Source of the DNA: Kofleriaceae bacterium
GTDB lineage: Bacteria > Myxococcota_A > Polyangia > Haliangiales > Haliangiaceae
NCBI GenBank assembly: GCA_020633495.1
Contig: JACKDR010000009.1
Coordinates: forward strand, 235,904 to 299,903
DNA length: 64,000 nucleotides
Reading direction: 5' to 3'
The number at the start of each line of letters is the position of its first letter. Position 1 is the first letter of the stretch. A program made the translations under genes and the position numbers. Positions 1 through 8,405 of this stretch are shown one piece after another. The notes under the pieces were generated by a model. The model saw only the letters and a program-made list of their open reading frames with translations, did no database searches and was not told where the DNA came from.

Positions 1-1
1 C

Positions 2-979
2 CCGCTCCAGTCCTCCACCAAGCTTCCTTGCCGGCCCCTTTCGCCGACGGTCTCCCGAGACGGAAATATCGCGGTTGCGTGTGACAACGGCTTTGCGCTC
101 ACGATCGTCAACGGGCACGCAGAGCCGGCGCATCGCCACGCTAACACCTCCTTCGGTGTGGCGTGGCTACATGATCAGGTATGCACCGGCGGTTGGGACG
201 GCCAGGTCCTCTGCTCCAGCCGCGGGAGCGCGGCGCCGACCGTGGTTTCACGGCAACGTCGTCCGATACGGTGGCTTGCAGCCCCTGAGGACCAGTCCTA
301 CATTGTCTTTCTAACGAGTGACGGAGAAGTCTTTCAATACGGCGGCGTACGCCCCGCCGAATTGATTCTGTCACTCCCGGCCGAAGCGCACCGCGTCGCG
401 GTCACCAGCGACGGCCGCTACGTCGCTGCTGGGGACGACATCGGCACCCTCGCGGTCTACGACCAGCGCACGAAACGGGCCGTCACCATCAAGGCGCATC
501 GCGACGCCATCGACTCTCTTTCATGGAGCGAGCACATGCTCGCAACAACAGGCTGGGACGGTACGCTTCGCCGCTGGAGTCCCGCTCTCGAACTCGTCGA
601 GACCGTAGAAAGCAAGGGCCCACTCCGACAGGTTGTTCAGTCACGAGACTGTATTGCCTTCAGTCAAGCAGGCAACAATCTCGTGATCCGCAAAGCAGGA
701 TCCGACACCACTCTCGAGCTGAAGAGCAAGATCGAGGACCTCAAGATGTCGCCGAATGGGAGGTTCGCAGCAGCCTTCCTGCAAGACGAAATCGTGATCG
801 TCGATATCGACAAGGAGCGCCTGGCCACCATCCACCAACCCACCGCAAGCGTTCCATGCGGAACCTTCCTCAACGAGTCCACACTCCTTGCCTGCGGTGC
901 GAGCCAGACACTACTAACCTACTCTCTCTCCAACATCTCATTCACCGACGCGAACTTTCACACTCGAGGCACTCCATGA
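2..979 (+). CDS. WD40-repeat protein, C-terminal part (5' end outside window)
   Basis: The frame is open from the left edge to TGA at 977-979, so the N-terminus lies outside the window. About 325 residues are visible and they form beta-propeller repeats. The clearest blade reads HRDAIDSLSW, then LATTGWDGTLRRW, the classic GH...WD-like signature; another has GGWDGQVLC near the start. By analogy with the kinase-WD40 protein that follows, this is probably the propeller half of a Ser/Thr kinase fusion, but no kinase domain is visible here. Its stop overlaps the start of the peptide gene by 4 nt (ATGA), so the two are likely translationally coupled. GC content is visibly lower than in most of the window. 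Confidence 0.8.
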   Translation, partial: PLQSSTKLPCRPLSPTVSRDGNIAVACDNGFALTIVNGHAEPAHRHANTSFGVAWLHDQVCTGGWDGQVLCSSRGSAAPTVVSRQRRPIRWLAAPEDQSYIVFLTSDGEVFQYGGVRPAELILSLPAEAHRVAVTSDGRYVAAGDDIGTLAVYDQRTKRAVTIKAHRDAIDSLSWSEHMLATTGWDGTLRRWSPALELVETVESKGPLRQVVQSRDCIAFSQAGNNLVIRKAGSDTTLELKSKIEDLKMSPNGRFAAAFLQDEIVIVDIDKERLATIHQPTASVPCGTFLNESTLLACGASQTLLTYSLSNISFTDANFHTRGTP

Positions 980-1173
980 ACAAGAATACACTCCATCCCA
1001 CCACGAACCGATTGACCCTCAAGCGCACGAGCATGCGCCCGCTTCGCGCCGCCGAGACCACTGTCCCTGCGGGTGGGCGCAGCGGAAACCTCGGCAACTG
1101 CAACACAGACGAGTGCCCTACCGACGGCTGCAGCGGACGCGTCGGAATCTGCTCAAGCAGCCCCGGCTGCTGA
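976..1173 (+). CDS. Putative RiPP precursor, class I lanthipeptide-like leader with Cys-rich core (65 aa)
   Basis: The ATG overlaps the stop of the upstream WD40 gene (ATGA), and a GAGG at 965-968 sits 7 nt before it. The N-terminal half contains RLTLKRTSMRPLRAAE (residues 12-27), resembling the LxLxKxTxRxLxxxE leader motif I recall for Bacteroidota and myxobacterial class I lanthipeptide precursors. A VPAGG (30-34) follows, a plausible double-Gly cleavage site. The remaining 31 residues carry five Cys (42, 47, 52, 59, 65), several Ser/Thr and many Gly; the last residue is Cys. No LanB, LanC, LanM or peptidase gene lies in the window. The family assignment is by motif memory only. Alternatives are a disulphide-rich secreted peptide or a chance small ORF, though the coupling and the Cys pattern argue against chance. 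Confidence 0.6.
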   Translation: MNKNTLHPTTNRLTLKRTSMRPLRAAETTVPAGGRSGNLGNCNTDECPTDGCSGRVGICSSSPGC

Positions 1174-1283
1174 CCGACCGATTGAGCCAAATCTGCAAGT
1201 GCGGAGCACGCGCGCGATCGATTCGGCGCCCTTGGGTGCGCTTCCAATGCAGCTTCCACTGGTAGCGTCCCGCCCTCGCCACC

Positions 1284-4200
1284 ATGACCACTCGCAGCCA
1301 GAGCGAACAGCCTGCCCCGAGCGCCGCCGCGCCCGACGGAGCAGACTCGCGCGCACCGGCTGCGACTGACGGCCACCCGGCCGCGCCCGCGTCGCCCATC
1401 GCCAACTCCGTCCCTCCCGCCACCCGCACGCCCCTGGCCGGTCCAGCGACTGGCATCGCCAAGGACCGAACGCTGACGACCGGCGACGCCGACGCCGCTG
1501 CCGCCTCCACGCCGACACCGCGCTCCGTCCCCAGCCCGGACGATCCCACCCGCACCTCCACCGGCCGCCCCGACGACCAAGGCTCGGAGCCCGCACCGCG
1601 CGACGACGACCGCCTCCCCGCGCCCCTGCAGTTCCGCGACCCCGACCGCTACCAGATCCTCGGCGAGCACGGCCGCGGCGGCCTCGGCCGCGTCTTCCGC
1701 GCCCGCGACAAGGAGCTCGGCCGCGACGTCGCCGTCAAGGAGCTCCTCCACCGCGGCAACACCTCCGAGCTCCGCTTCTTCCGCGAGGCCCTGATCACCG
1801 CCCGCCTCGAGCACCCCGGCATCGTCCCCGTCCACGAAGCCGGCCGCTGGCCCGACGGCACCCCCTTCTACGCCATGAAGCTCGTCCAGGGCCGCCCGCT
1901 CAAGGCCCTCATCGACGAGTGCAAGACCCTCGAGGAGCGCCTCGCCCTCCTGCCCCACATCATCGCCGTCGCCGACGCCATCGCCTACGCCCACGACCGC
2001 AAGATCATCCACCGCGACCTCAAGCCCTCCAACGTCATCGTCGGCGACTTCGGCGAGACCGTCGTCATCGACTGGGGCCTCGCCAAGGACCTGAGCGCGG
2101 CAGAAGACGAGCGCGCGGAGCCGGGCACCGATACGGTGCCGGCGCAAGGAGAGGGCCTAACCATCGCCGGTAGCGTCCTCGGCACTCCAGCATACATGGC
2201 GCCCGAACAGGCCCGTGCCGAGCCGGTGGACGCGCGCGCAGACGTCTACGCGATCGGCGTGATGATCTGGGACATCGTCGGCGCCGCCGGCCAGGAGAGG
2301 TCGAAGCGCCGCGGAGCGACCCACGACCTCACCGCCATCGCGGCCTGCGCGACCGAACACAAACGAGAACGACGCTATCAATCGGCGCAGGCGCTCGCCG
2401 ACGATCTTCGACGGTTCCAGAGCAATCGCCCGGTCACCGCTCGACACTATTCCCTGTTCGACCGCATCACGCTTGGCTCGATCCGCCACAGGAGACTCGT
2501 GCTCCTGCTCATGGCGTTCTTGCTGGTCGTCACGGCCATCTCGACCATCGCGGCGCTTCGGATCGCTCGACAACGTGCCGACGCCGAAGCGGCACGTAGC
2601 CGCGAACGAGCGACGCGCCTCCTCGCCGAGCAAGCAGCCACCGACGCAACGCTTCGCCAGGCCGAAGCACTCCTTGCAACGGACCCAACAGCCGCCGTCG
2701 CCGCACTGCAGCAGCTGACAAAGGCGCCGAATCCAGATCCTCGCGCAGCCCTCCTGGTCGCGCGCGCGCAGGCAAGAGGCGTAGCGGTTCGAACCCTCTC
2801 TCTCGGACGGCTCGGCAGCATTCAAGTCGTGGGCGAACTACCCGACGGAACCATCGTCAGCGTCACCGGGAACCGGCTCATTCATGTCTCCCGCACGAAT
2901 GGCGAGACCAGCACCATCGCCACCCCACCCGCCGAGAGCCTCTCCGGCTCCTTTGCCCCCGATGGAGGCCACTTCGCCATCGCGCAGGACCAAGGACTAT
3001 TGCTTGTTGAAACTGCAACCGAAACCTCAACGCTGCTGCCCTTACCAGGCCGGTCGATTCCTCTCGCGATATCTCCAGACGGCATCCACTTGCTGATCTT
3101 CTCGTGGGACTCGAGCGATGATCGAGACTGGGACAGAGCTTCACTGCTTCTGCTCGATCTGACGAAACTGGACCTCGCGGCGACTGCATCCGCCACGAGG
3201 AGAATCCCGATGCGCGGCCCCCTGGGTGCTTTCTTCCCGGATCCTCATCACATTGTCACTGCTTCCCAAGACCGTGGAACATACCTACTGGACGAGGCTA
3301 ATGACTGGCAACCAAGACTCGTCGCTCCCGGTGGCTATGCCACTCCGTTTTCGTTCACTCCAACGCACGTCGCACTCTCCGCACCCGAAGGAGACATAGT
3401 TACCCTTGACCTGACAACAGGAACAGCGACAACGAGCCATACCGGCTGCAACGGGCGCATGCGCGACCTCGCCCTAACGCACGATGCGACTACGCTGTAC
3501 GAATCTTGCAGCGATGGGTCCATTCTCGCATCAGACCAGGGCAAGACTCGCACCATCGCTCATCTGGAGAATCCTTGCGCCCTTCTGCTGCCACCTGACG
3601 ATTCGCAGCTAATCTGCGCTACCGGAAGCGAGGTTGTCACAATAGACACTCACACACTTCTCACCATGAGTCTTCTCGGTCACGCAGGCGAGATCAACGG
3701 AGCAACCCTGTCGCATGACGGCACGACTCTACTCACCTCGGACACCTTCGGGTCAATACGAGTATGGAAACTCGATCAGCCGCACGTCCAACAAATCGAG
3801 ACGACTGGGGGCGACTTTCTCTGCAGCGTTGACGAACAGACGGTCGCTGTCACCAACAACGACGGCGAGCTACTGATATCCAGAAACAACAAGCTTGTCG
3901 CACGATTCCACGATCAGTACTTTCCCGAGACGTGCGCCGTCGACAAGACGTCGCCAACGTTCGCCACGGGGGGGGCGGACGGCAGCCTGGTCGTCAGACG
4001 GAACTCGGACTTCTCGGTGGTAGGCCAACTCCACGTCCATACGACGCAGATGGTCTTCGCCTACAGCGACGACGGAGATATCGCAAGCTGCGGCGCCGAT
4101 GGGAGGGTCGTCCTGTGGTCTCCCGCAACAGACACGCACCGAGTACTTCTACCGGCCTCATCGGTGACGCTGAAGTCATGCGACTGGCACAACAAGGACG

Positions 4201-4754
4201 TGGTGACCACCACTTCGGCAGGCGACCTGATTGTCTTGCACGGTCCCGACTACTCGCGAACGACTCGAAAGGCCCTGAACGCAACGCCCGTCATGGTCGA
4301 GGCCACTGCTGGCGACTATCTTGTCATCGGCACATCCACCAATCAACTCATTCGCATTTCGACGAACGACTGGTCAATCGAAGCAGAGACAGAGCTACCG
4401 AGCCCGATTGCCGCGCTATCGACATCTCGAGGATCACACGTCGTGGCAGTGGTGACCGCAGACGGCACTGGACATGTGCTCGACAGCGAGACGCTCATGC
4501 CTCCCGGTGACTGGAGCGAGTTCCCCTTGGCAGGGCTCAGCGCACTGTTCTTCTCCCCGGATGGCACCACGCTCGCGGCAGCGTTCCGGAGCGGCGAGGC
4601 ATGCATCGCTTCTTCGGCGCATGATTGGTCCTGCATGAACTCACCGTGGGGCAGGCTCAACTCGACCCACTACGAGTTCGGAAGCGGCGACACACAGATG
4701 CTCGCCATTGATGCGTTTCGGGGAATCATTAGCTTTCCCGTCGGATCTCGCTGA
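1284..4754 (+). CDS. Ser/Thr protein kinase with C-terminal WD40 propeller
   Basis: This 1156-residue protein begins with about 115 residues of Pro/Ala-rich low complexity. The kinase domain (about 123-380) has a Gly-rich loop at 128-133, Lys152, HRD at 243-245, DWG instead of DFG at 263-265, and APE at 306-308. A membrane segment (about 404-425) and a coiled, Ala/Arg-rich stretch follow, then a long WD40 propeller, for example HAGEINGATLSHDG near residue 800. So the kinase is cytoplasmic and the propeller is on the other side of the membrane. Between the APE helix region and the last kinase helices the C-lobe is about 25-30 residues shorter than usual, which may affect substrate binding. Base composition changes sharply near 2095, inside the gene. 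The ATG start lacks a clear ribosome site. Confidence 0.85.
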   Translation: MTTRSQSEQPAPSAAAPDGADSRAPAATDGHPAAPASPIANSVPPATRTPLAGPATGIAKDRTLTTGDADAAAASTPTPRSVPSPDDPTRTSTGRPDDQGSEPAPRDDDRLPAPLQFRDPDRYQILGEHGRGGLGRVFRARDKELGRDVAVKELLHRGNTSELRFFREALITARLEHPGIVPVHEAGRWPDGTPFYAMKLVQGRPLKALIDECKTLEERLALLPHIIAVADAIAYAHDRKIIHRDLKPSNVIVGDFGETVVIDWGLAKDLSAAEDERAEPGTDTVPAQGEGLTIAGSVLGTPAYMAPEQARAEPVDARADVYAIGVMIWDIVGAAGQERSKRRGATHDLTAIAACATEHKRERRYQSAQALADDLRRFQSNRPVTARHYSLFDRITLGSIRHRRLVLLLMAFLLVVTAISTIAALRIARQRADAEAARSRERATRLLAEQAATDATLRQAEALLATDPTAAVAALQQLTKAPNPDPRAALLVARAQARGVAVRTLSLGRLGSIQVVGELPDGTIVSVTGNRLIHVSRTNGETSTIATPPAESLSGSFAPDGGHFAIAQDQGLLLVETATETSTLLPLPGRSIPLAISPDGIHLLIFSWDSSDDRDWDRASLLLLDLTKLDLAATASATRRIPMRGPLGAFFPDPHHIVTASQDRGTYLLDEANDWQPRLVAPGGYATPFSFTPTHVALSAPEGDIVTLDLTTGTATTSHTGCNGRMRDLALTHDATTLYESCSDGSILASDQGKTRTIAHLENPCALLLPPDDSQLICATGSEVVTIDTHTLLTMSLLGHAGEINGATLSHDGTTLLTSDTFGSIRVWKLDQPHVQQIETTGGDFLCSVDEQTVAVTNNDGELLISRNNKLVARFHDQYFPETCAVDKTSPTFATGGADGSLVVRRNSDFSVVGQLHVHTTQMVFAYSDDGDIASCGADGRVVLWSPATDTHRVLLPASSVTLKSCDWHNKDVVTTTSAGDLIVLHGPDYSRTTRKALNATPVMVEATAGDYLVIGTSTNQLIRISTNDWSIEAETELPSPIAALSTSRGSHVVAVVTADGTGHVLDSETLMPPGDWSEFPLAGLSALFFSPDGTTLAAAFRSGEACIASSAHDWSCMNSPWGRLNSTHYEFGSGDTQMLAIDAFRGIISFPVGSR

Positions 4755-4900
4755 GGACTCGCGACGCAGATACGCAGCGAAGGCATTTGACTCCGCCCAG
4801 CGCTTCGTCGCCCTGATCAGTGGCGCGACTTGATCGACGTCAAGTCACCGCGCGCGTTCCGTGGTCCGCTGGATCGAGACATCAGCGCACGGAGGAAGCC

Positions 4901-5272
4901 ATGGGCGCGAGCTTGATCGGGTTTGCCATCGGTCTGGCGGTGGGGGCGAGCACGGGGACGGAGTTCGGGGCGTTCGCCGGGGCGATGCTCGGCATGACGC
5001 TGGGCTTCGCGGTGTACGGGCTCGCCTGGCTGCGGGCGCACTCGGGTGACGAGCCCACGGTGGAGCGGCACAGCGTGATGTGCACGCCGTTCGGGCACGC
5101 GGCGGAGTGCGAGTTCGAGGGTGACCTCGGGCTGCGGCGCTGGCACGACGTCAAGAGCTGCTCGCTGCTCGACGATCCGAACCACGTCGACTGCGACAAG
5201 GGCTGTGTCCGCCAGCTCAACCTGGCGCGGGTGCGACCGACGCGGCCGGCAAGCGCGGCGCGGACTACATAG
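4901..5272 (+). CDS. Small membrane protein with Cys-rich C-terminal domain
   Basis: The chosen ATG has a strong ribosome site, GGAGGAAG at 4891-4898, so I prefer it to an in-frame start 81 nt upstream. The product has 123 residues. Residues 1-45 are one long or two short Gly/Ala-rich membrane segments of glycine-zipper type. A soluble domain follows with four Cys (in MCTPFG, AECEFEG, VKSCSLL, VDCDKGC) and conserved-looking Trp and Asp. I have seen this short Cys domain in uncharacterised deltaproteobacterial proteins but know no function; the Cys suggest metal binding or disulphides. It stands alone and a GC-rich hairpin follows its stop. Confidence 0.65.
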   Translation: MGASLIGFAIGLAVGASTGTEFGAFAGAMLGMTLGFAVYGLAWLRAHSGDEPTVERHSVMCTPFGHAAECEFEGDLGLRRWHDVKSCSLLDDPNHVDCDKGCVRQLNLARVRPTRPASAARTT

Positions 5273-5291
5273 CGGGGACCGGCAGCAAGAC

Positions 5292-5313
5292 GCCTGTCGC
5301 GCGCGCGGCAGGC
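5292..5313. terminator. GC-rich hairpin between convergent genes
   Basis: A 9-bp stem (5292-5300 with 5305-5313, one G-U pair) and a 4-nt loop lie 20 nt after the small membrane protein gene. There is no T tract. The genes converge, so it could end transcription from either side. The rest of 5273-5477 shows nothing I can name. Confidence 0.4.
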
Positions 5314-5477
5314 GCCTCGTTGCCCGCGAGTCAAGGACGAGAAGAAGCGCTGGACAGGGTGCACGAGCCGCGCGCGCCCCGCCTCAGGGCCTCCTCTCGC
5401 GCGTGCCCCGCCAAGGCATCGTGGCCCACTTCGGGCGACGGCACGGCCTTGCACGCGGGCAGCACGTAGTGTGGTCG

Positions 5478-6128
5478 TCAGCGATCCGGTGCGTCGACTG
5501 CGCCGACGTGACGGGGTATGTCCGCAGGCCACGGTGGCGCCGTACCGGCGACCACCTTGAGCAGCTGGAATCGCCGGACTTGATCGAGGAGCCCTGACCC
5601 CAGCCTGAACTCGTAGACGGCACGCTGACGTTCGTCGAGGTAGCTCGAGAGCCGGTCGGCGAGTTCGGCGTCGAGCTGCGCGGACGCATCCCCTACCTCG
5701 CCTCGCGTCACCTTGCCTTCGGTGAAGTCCTCGAACGTCGCGGCGTTGGCGTAGGCGAGGTCAGCGACGTCGCCGAGGAAGAGCTGCCACTGGACATCAC
5801 TGAGCGCGGCCTCTCGAGCAAACGTCTCGAGACGATTCCATTCGTCAAGCCGGCGCTGACGGTCCTCGGCGCTCTCATCTGCGACCTCTCGGAGGCGCAC
5901 GGTTCGATGGGGTGTAGGGTCCCGACGTGCGCCCTCACCCGCGCGCGCGCGCGGCACTCCGGCCGGTTGGGATCGGTGCCCAACGTCGGCCGGCTGTCGC
6001 GCCGAGTGCGCGTCGAAGGTCGACGACGGCTTCCCTGCGGGGCCGGTCGCCCTGGTGTCACGGCATAGGAGCAGCCAGATGCCGGCGATGAGGCATGCGC
6101 CTCCAGCGACCGCACCCCAGCGCTTCAT
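5478..6128 (-). CDS. Membrane-anchored protein of unknown function (216 aa)
   Basis: The ATG overlaps the stop of the upstream secreted-protein gene (ATGA), which fixes this start over longer in-frame options and implies coupled translation. The N-terminus has MKRW, then a hydrophobic segment with IAGIWLLLC, fitting either a membrane anchor or a lipoprotein signal. Residues 30-75 are a low-complexity Arg/Pro/Ala linker. The C-terminal 140 residues are rich in Glu, Leu and Arg and probably helical, with repeated LDEW/LDER motifs. Its arrangement (signal, linker, helical domain of about 140 residues) occurs in many small myxobacterial proteins near secreted Cys-rich partners. I do not recognise a family. 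Confidence 0.6.
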   Translation of the reverse strand: MKRWGAVAGGACLIAGIWLLLCRDTRATGPAGKPSSTFDAHSARQPADVGHRSQPAGVPRARAGEGARRDPTPHRTVRLREVADESAEDRQRRLDEWNRLETFAREAALSDVQWQLFLGDVADLAYANAATFEDFTEGKVTRGEVGDASAQLDAELADRLSSYLDERQRAVYEFRLGSGLLDQVRRFQLLKVVAGTAPPWPADIPRHVGAVDAPDR

Positions 6129-6958
6129 TGGAGATCCGCCGCCGTGCATCCATTGTCCTGATAGCACGTGTTCTGAGCGCTGGTGCAGTGCTGCGACAGC
6201 TTCTTGCCGACGCCAGCGCACGCCCAGCTGTAGCCGTGCACCCCATCGACCGAGTATGTCTCGGTCACCGAGGTGGCGAGCTCGCCACCCACGCCCTCGT
6301 AGGTTGCGGTCACGCTGCCCGAGATGAGTTCGCTCTTGGTCCCTGCCGGGTGACTCAGCCTCCAGCTGTCGACACAGTTGGTGATCCCTGGGCCAGAACA
6401 CTTGTAGATGTTGTCGGCTGGGTCCGTGACGCACGTGAACATCCACATGCTCTTCGGGCGCCAGCTGCCTTCGGCCTCTGCGCAGATGCCCTTCACGAGA
6501 TCGGCGATCGAGCATCCCCACGCTGTCACAGTATTGGCGTCGCTATGAGAGGGAATATCGCATCGCCACTCGGCCATGGACCTTGCGTTGTCGATGCACG
6601 TTGTCTCGCCGAGCTGAGCTTGTCCGAGACATTTCTGTGCCGCGGACTTGCACTTCATGCATCGCTGCTTCCGTGCCAGCGCATCGGCCTGGCCACTGCC
6701 GCCCGCTCCGCCAGTGTACGGGCCGTCGTGGTCGCCTCCGCCGGGGTCACCACTGCCGCCACCACCGTCGCCGCTAGGATTCGGGATGCACTGCATGTTC
6801 TCGCCGGTGCCCAGCTGGGTCATGCCGGCATCGCAACTGTAGACCTCGATCACCTCATCCTTCTTTGGCATTGCCTCGGCTTCGCGGGGCGGCGAGAGGA
6901 CCAGTGAGGTCGAGATCAGGGACACGAGCATCAGGGGAATCGTCAGTACTCTCCGCAC
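6125..6958 (-). CDS. Secreted Cys-rich protein
   Basis: I chose the GTG at 6958 because TTGGAG sits 6 nt before it; a TTG at 6970 is in frame but would include that ribosome site. The first 25 residues form a signal peptide (VRRVLTIPLM core, then a run ending AEA). A Gly/Ser/Asp-rich spacer (about residues 65-90) is followed by about 180 residues with some 14 Cys, including CMKC and several Trp. This implies a disulphide-bonded exported protein. It is coupled to the next gene by ATGA and preceded by a sigma-54-type promoter at 6992-7007. No family is recognised. Confidence 0.7.
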   Translation of the reverse strand: MRRVLTIPLMLVSLISTSLVLSPPREAEAMPKKDEVIEVYSCDAGMTQLGTGENMQCIPNPSGDGGGGSGDPGGGDHDGPYTGGAGGSGQADALARKQRCMKCKSAAQKCLGQAQLGETTCIDNARSMAEWRCDIPSHSDANTVTAWGCSIADLVKGICAEAEGSWRPKSMWMFTCVTDPADNIYKCSGPGITNCVDSWRLSHPAGTKSELISGSVTATYEGVGGELATSVTETYSVDGVHGYSWACAGVGKKLSQHCTSAQNTCYQDNGCTAADLQ

Positions 6959-6991
6959 AACACACTCCAATCAAGTTGTGCGGCGGCACTG

Positions 6992-7007
6992 TGCAATCGT
7001 GCGGCCA
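6992..7007 (-). promoter_or_regulatory. Candidate sigma-54 (-24/-12) promoter
   Basis: On the minus strand the site reads TGGCCGCACGATTGCA. It has TGGC at -24 and TTGCA at -12 with the required spacing. The match to TGGCACG-N4-TTGCW is complete except for positions 5-7. It lies just upstream of the secreted Cys-rich protein and would give a short leader containing the GGAG ribosome site. Confidence 0.55.
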
Positions 7008-7073
7008 ATCGCGCGGGCGCCAGACGCTACTGCGGTTCGCGGGCTTGCGCGGAGGCACGCTCGCGCTGACGGC

Positions 7074-8381
7074 TCAGCTTGGTGTTCCTGTTCTGTTCGC
7101 CTGTGTTCCGATGTTCTGCCGATCCAGCGTCCCGACCTCGACCAGCGCGGCGTGGAGCTGCTGCCAGCGGTCCTCGACGGCGCCGGTGTAGCCGAGGGAG
7201 AGGCGGACGAGGCCGGGGGAGATGCCGGCGGCGCGGAGGGCGTCGTCGTCGAGCTCGGAGGAGGTGGAGCTGGCGGAGCAGGACATGAGGGTCTCGGCGT
7301 AGCCGAGGCTGACGGCCATGAAGCCGAAGCGGTGCTGGTTCTGGAGGATGTCCATGAACCGGTAGGCGCGGTCGCGAGTGCCGAGGTCGAGGGTGAGCAT
7401 GCCGCCGAAGCCGTGGTCGGGGTTGAGCATGCGGCGCATGAGGGCGTGCTGGGGGTGCGTCGGCAGGCCGGGGTACACGACGGGCGCGCCGAGCTCGGCG
7501 AGGCGGGTCGCGAACAGGAGCGCGCGGCGCGAGTGCTCGGCCATGCGCAGGGGCAGGTGCGGCAGGCGCATGGACACCTCGAACGCGGCGCGGGGGTCCA
7601 TGGTCGGGCCGAGGAGCATCAGGGTCCCGGTGTGGAGGTCCATGAGGCGCGCGATGAAGTCGGCGCGGCCGACGACGGCGCCGGCGACGAGGTCGGAGGC
7701 GCCGTTGATGTACTTGGTGAGGCTGTGGACGACGACGTCGGCGCCGAAGCGGGTCGGGGTGATCAGGACGGGGCAAAAGGTGTTGTCGACGACGAGCGCG
7801 GCGTCGTGGCGGTGGGCGATCGCGGCGAGGGCGGCGAGGTCCGAGACGACGAGGGTGGGGTTGGAGACGGTCTCGGTGTACAGGACGCGGGTGCGCGGGG
7901 TGAAGGCGGCCTCGACGGCGGCGAGGTCGTCGATGGGTACGAACGTGGTGGTGATGCCGGTCTTCTGCGGCAGCAGCTCGCGCAAGAGGGCGTGGGTGCC
8001 GCCGTAGACGGTCGCGGAGCTGACGATGTGGTCGCCGGCGTCGGCGAGCTGGAGCAGCGCGGCGGACACGGCGGCCATGCCGCTGGCGCAGCAGTAGCCG
8101 GCCTCGGCGTCCTCGAGGGCGGCGAGCTCGCGCCCGAGGGTATAGACGGTGGGGTTGAAGTGGCGGGCGTACAGGAAGCAGCCGTCGCGATCGGCGGTGC
8201 GCTGGCCGGCGAAGATCTCCGGCATGGTCGCGGCGGTCATGACGGTGAACGTGGTCGACGCCTCGATGCTCATGTTGACGCCGCCGTGCTCGCCGAAGGT
8301 GTGCTTGGACGCGGCGAGAGCGGCGGCGGGGTCGAACGGAGCGGCGGGGGTCATGGGGCCATCTTGTTCTGTATTCGCCAT
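7074..8381 (-). CDS. PLP-dependent gamma-lyase/gamma-synthase (methionine gamma-lyase type)
   Basis: The 435-residue product belongs to the Cys/Met metabolism PLP family (cystathionine gamma-synthase, cystathionine gamma-lyase, methionine gamma-lyase). Visible marks are YARHFNPT (71-78, phosphate-binding Tyr/Arg region), CCASGMAA near 98, VVDNTF at 198-203 and the PLP lysine in HSLTKY (Lys223). Length fits the family. The divergent Lrp regulator suggests control by an amino acid such as methionine, as in other lyase/Lrp pairs; the exact substrate cannot be read from sequence. ATG 8381 leaves only 24 bp to the divergent gene; an internal ATG at 8354 would leave 51 bp and is possible. Confidence 0.85.
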   Translation of the reverse strand: MANTEQDGPMTPAAPFDPAAALAASKHTFGEHGGVNMSIEASTTFTVMTAATMPEIFAGQRTADRDGCFLYARHFNPTVYTLGRELAALEDAEAGYCCASGMAAVSAALLQLADAGDHIVSSATVYGGTHALLRELLPQKTGITTTFVPIDDLAAVEAAFTPRTRVLYTETVSNPTLVVSDLAALAAIAHRHDAALVVDNTFCPVLITPTRFGADVVVHSLTKYINGASDLVAGAVVGRADFIARLMDLHTGTLMLLGPTMDPRAAFEVSMRLPHLPLRMAEHSRRALLFATRLAELGAPVVYPGLPTHPQHALMRRMLNPDHGFGGMLTLDLGTRDRAYRFMDILQNQHRFGFMAVSLGYAETLMSCSASSTSSELDDDALRAAGISPGLVRLSLGYTGAVEDRWQQLHAALVEVGTLDRQNIGTQANRTGTPS

Positions 8382-8405
8382 GTGAATCCTATTATCCTTT
8401 GGTCC

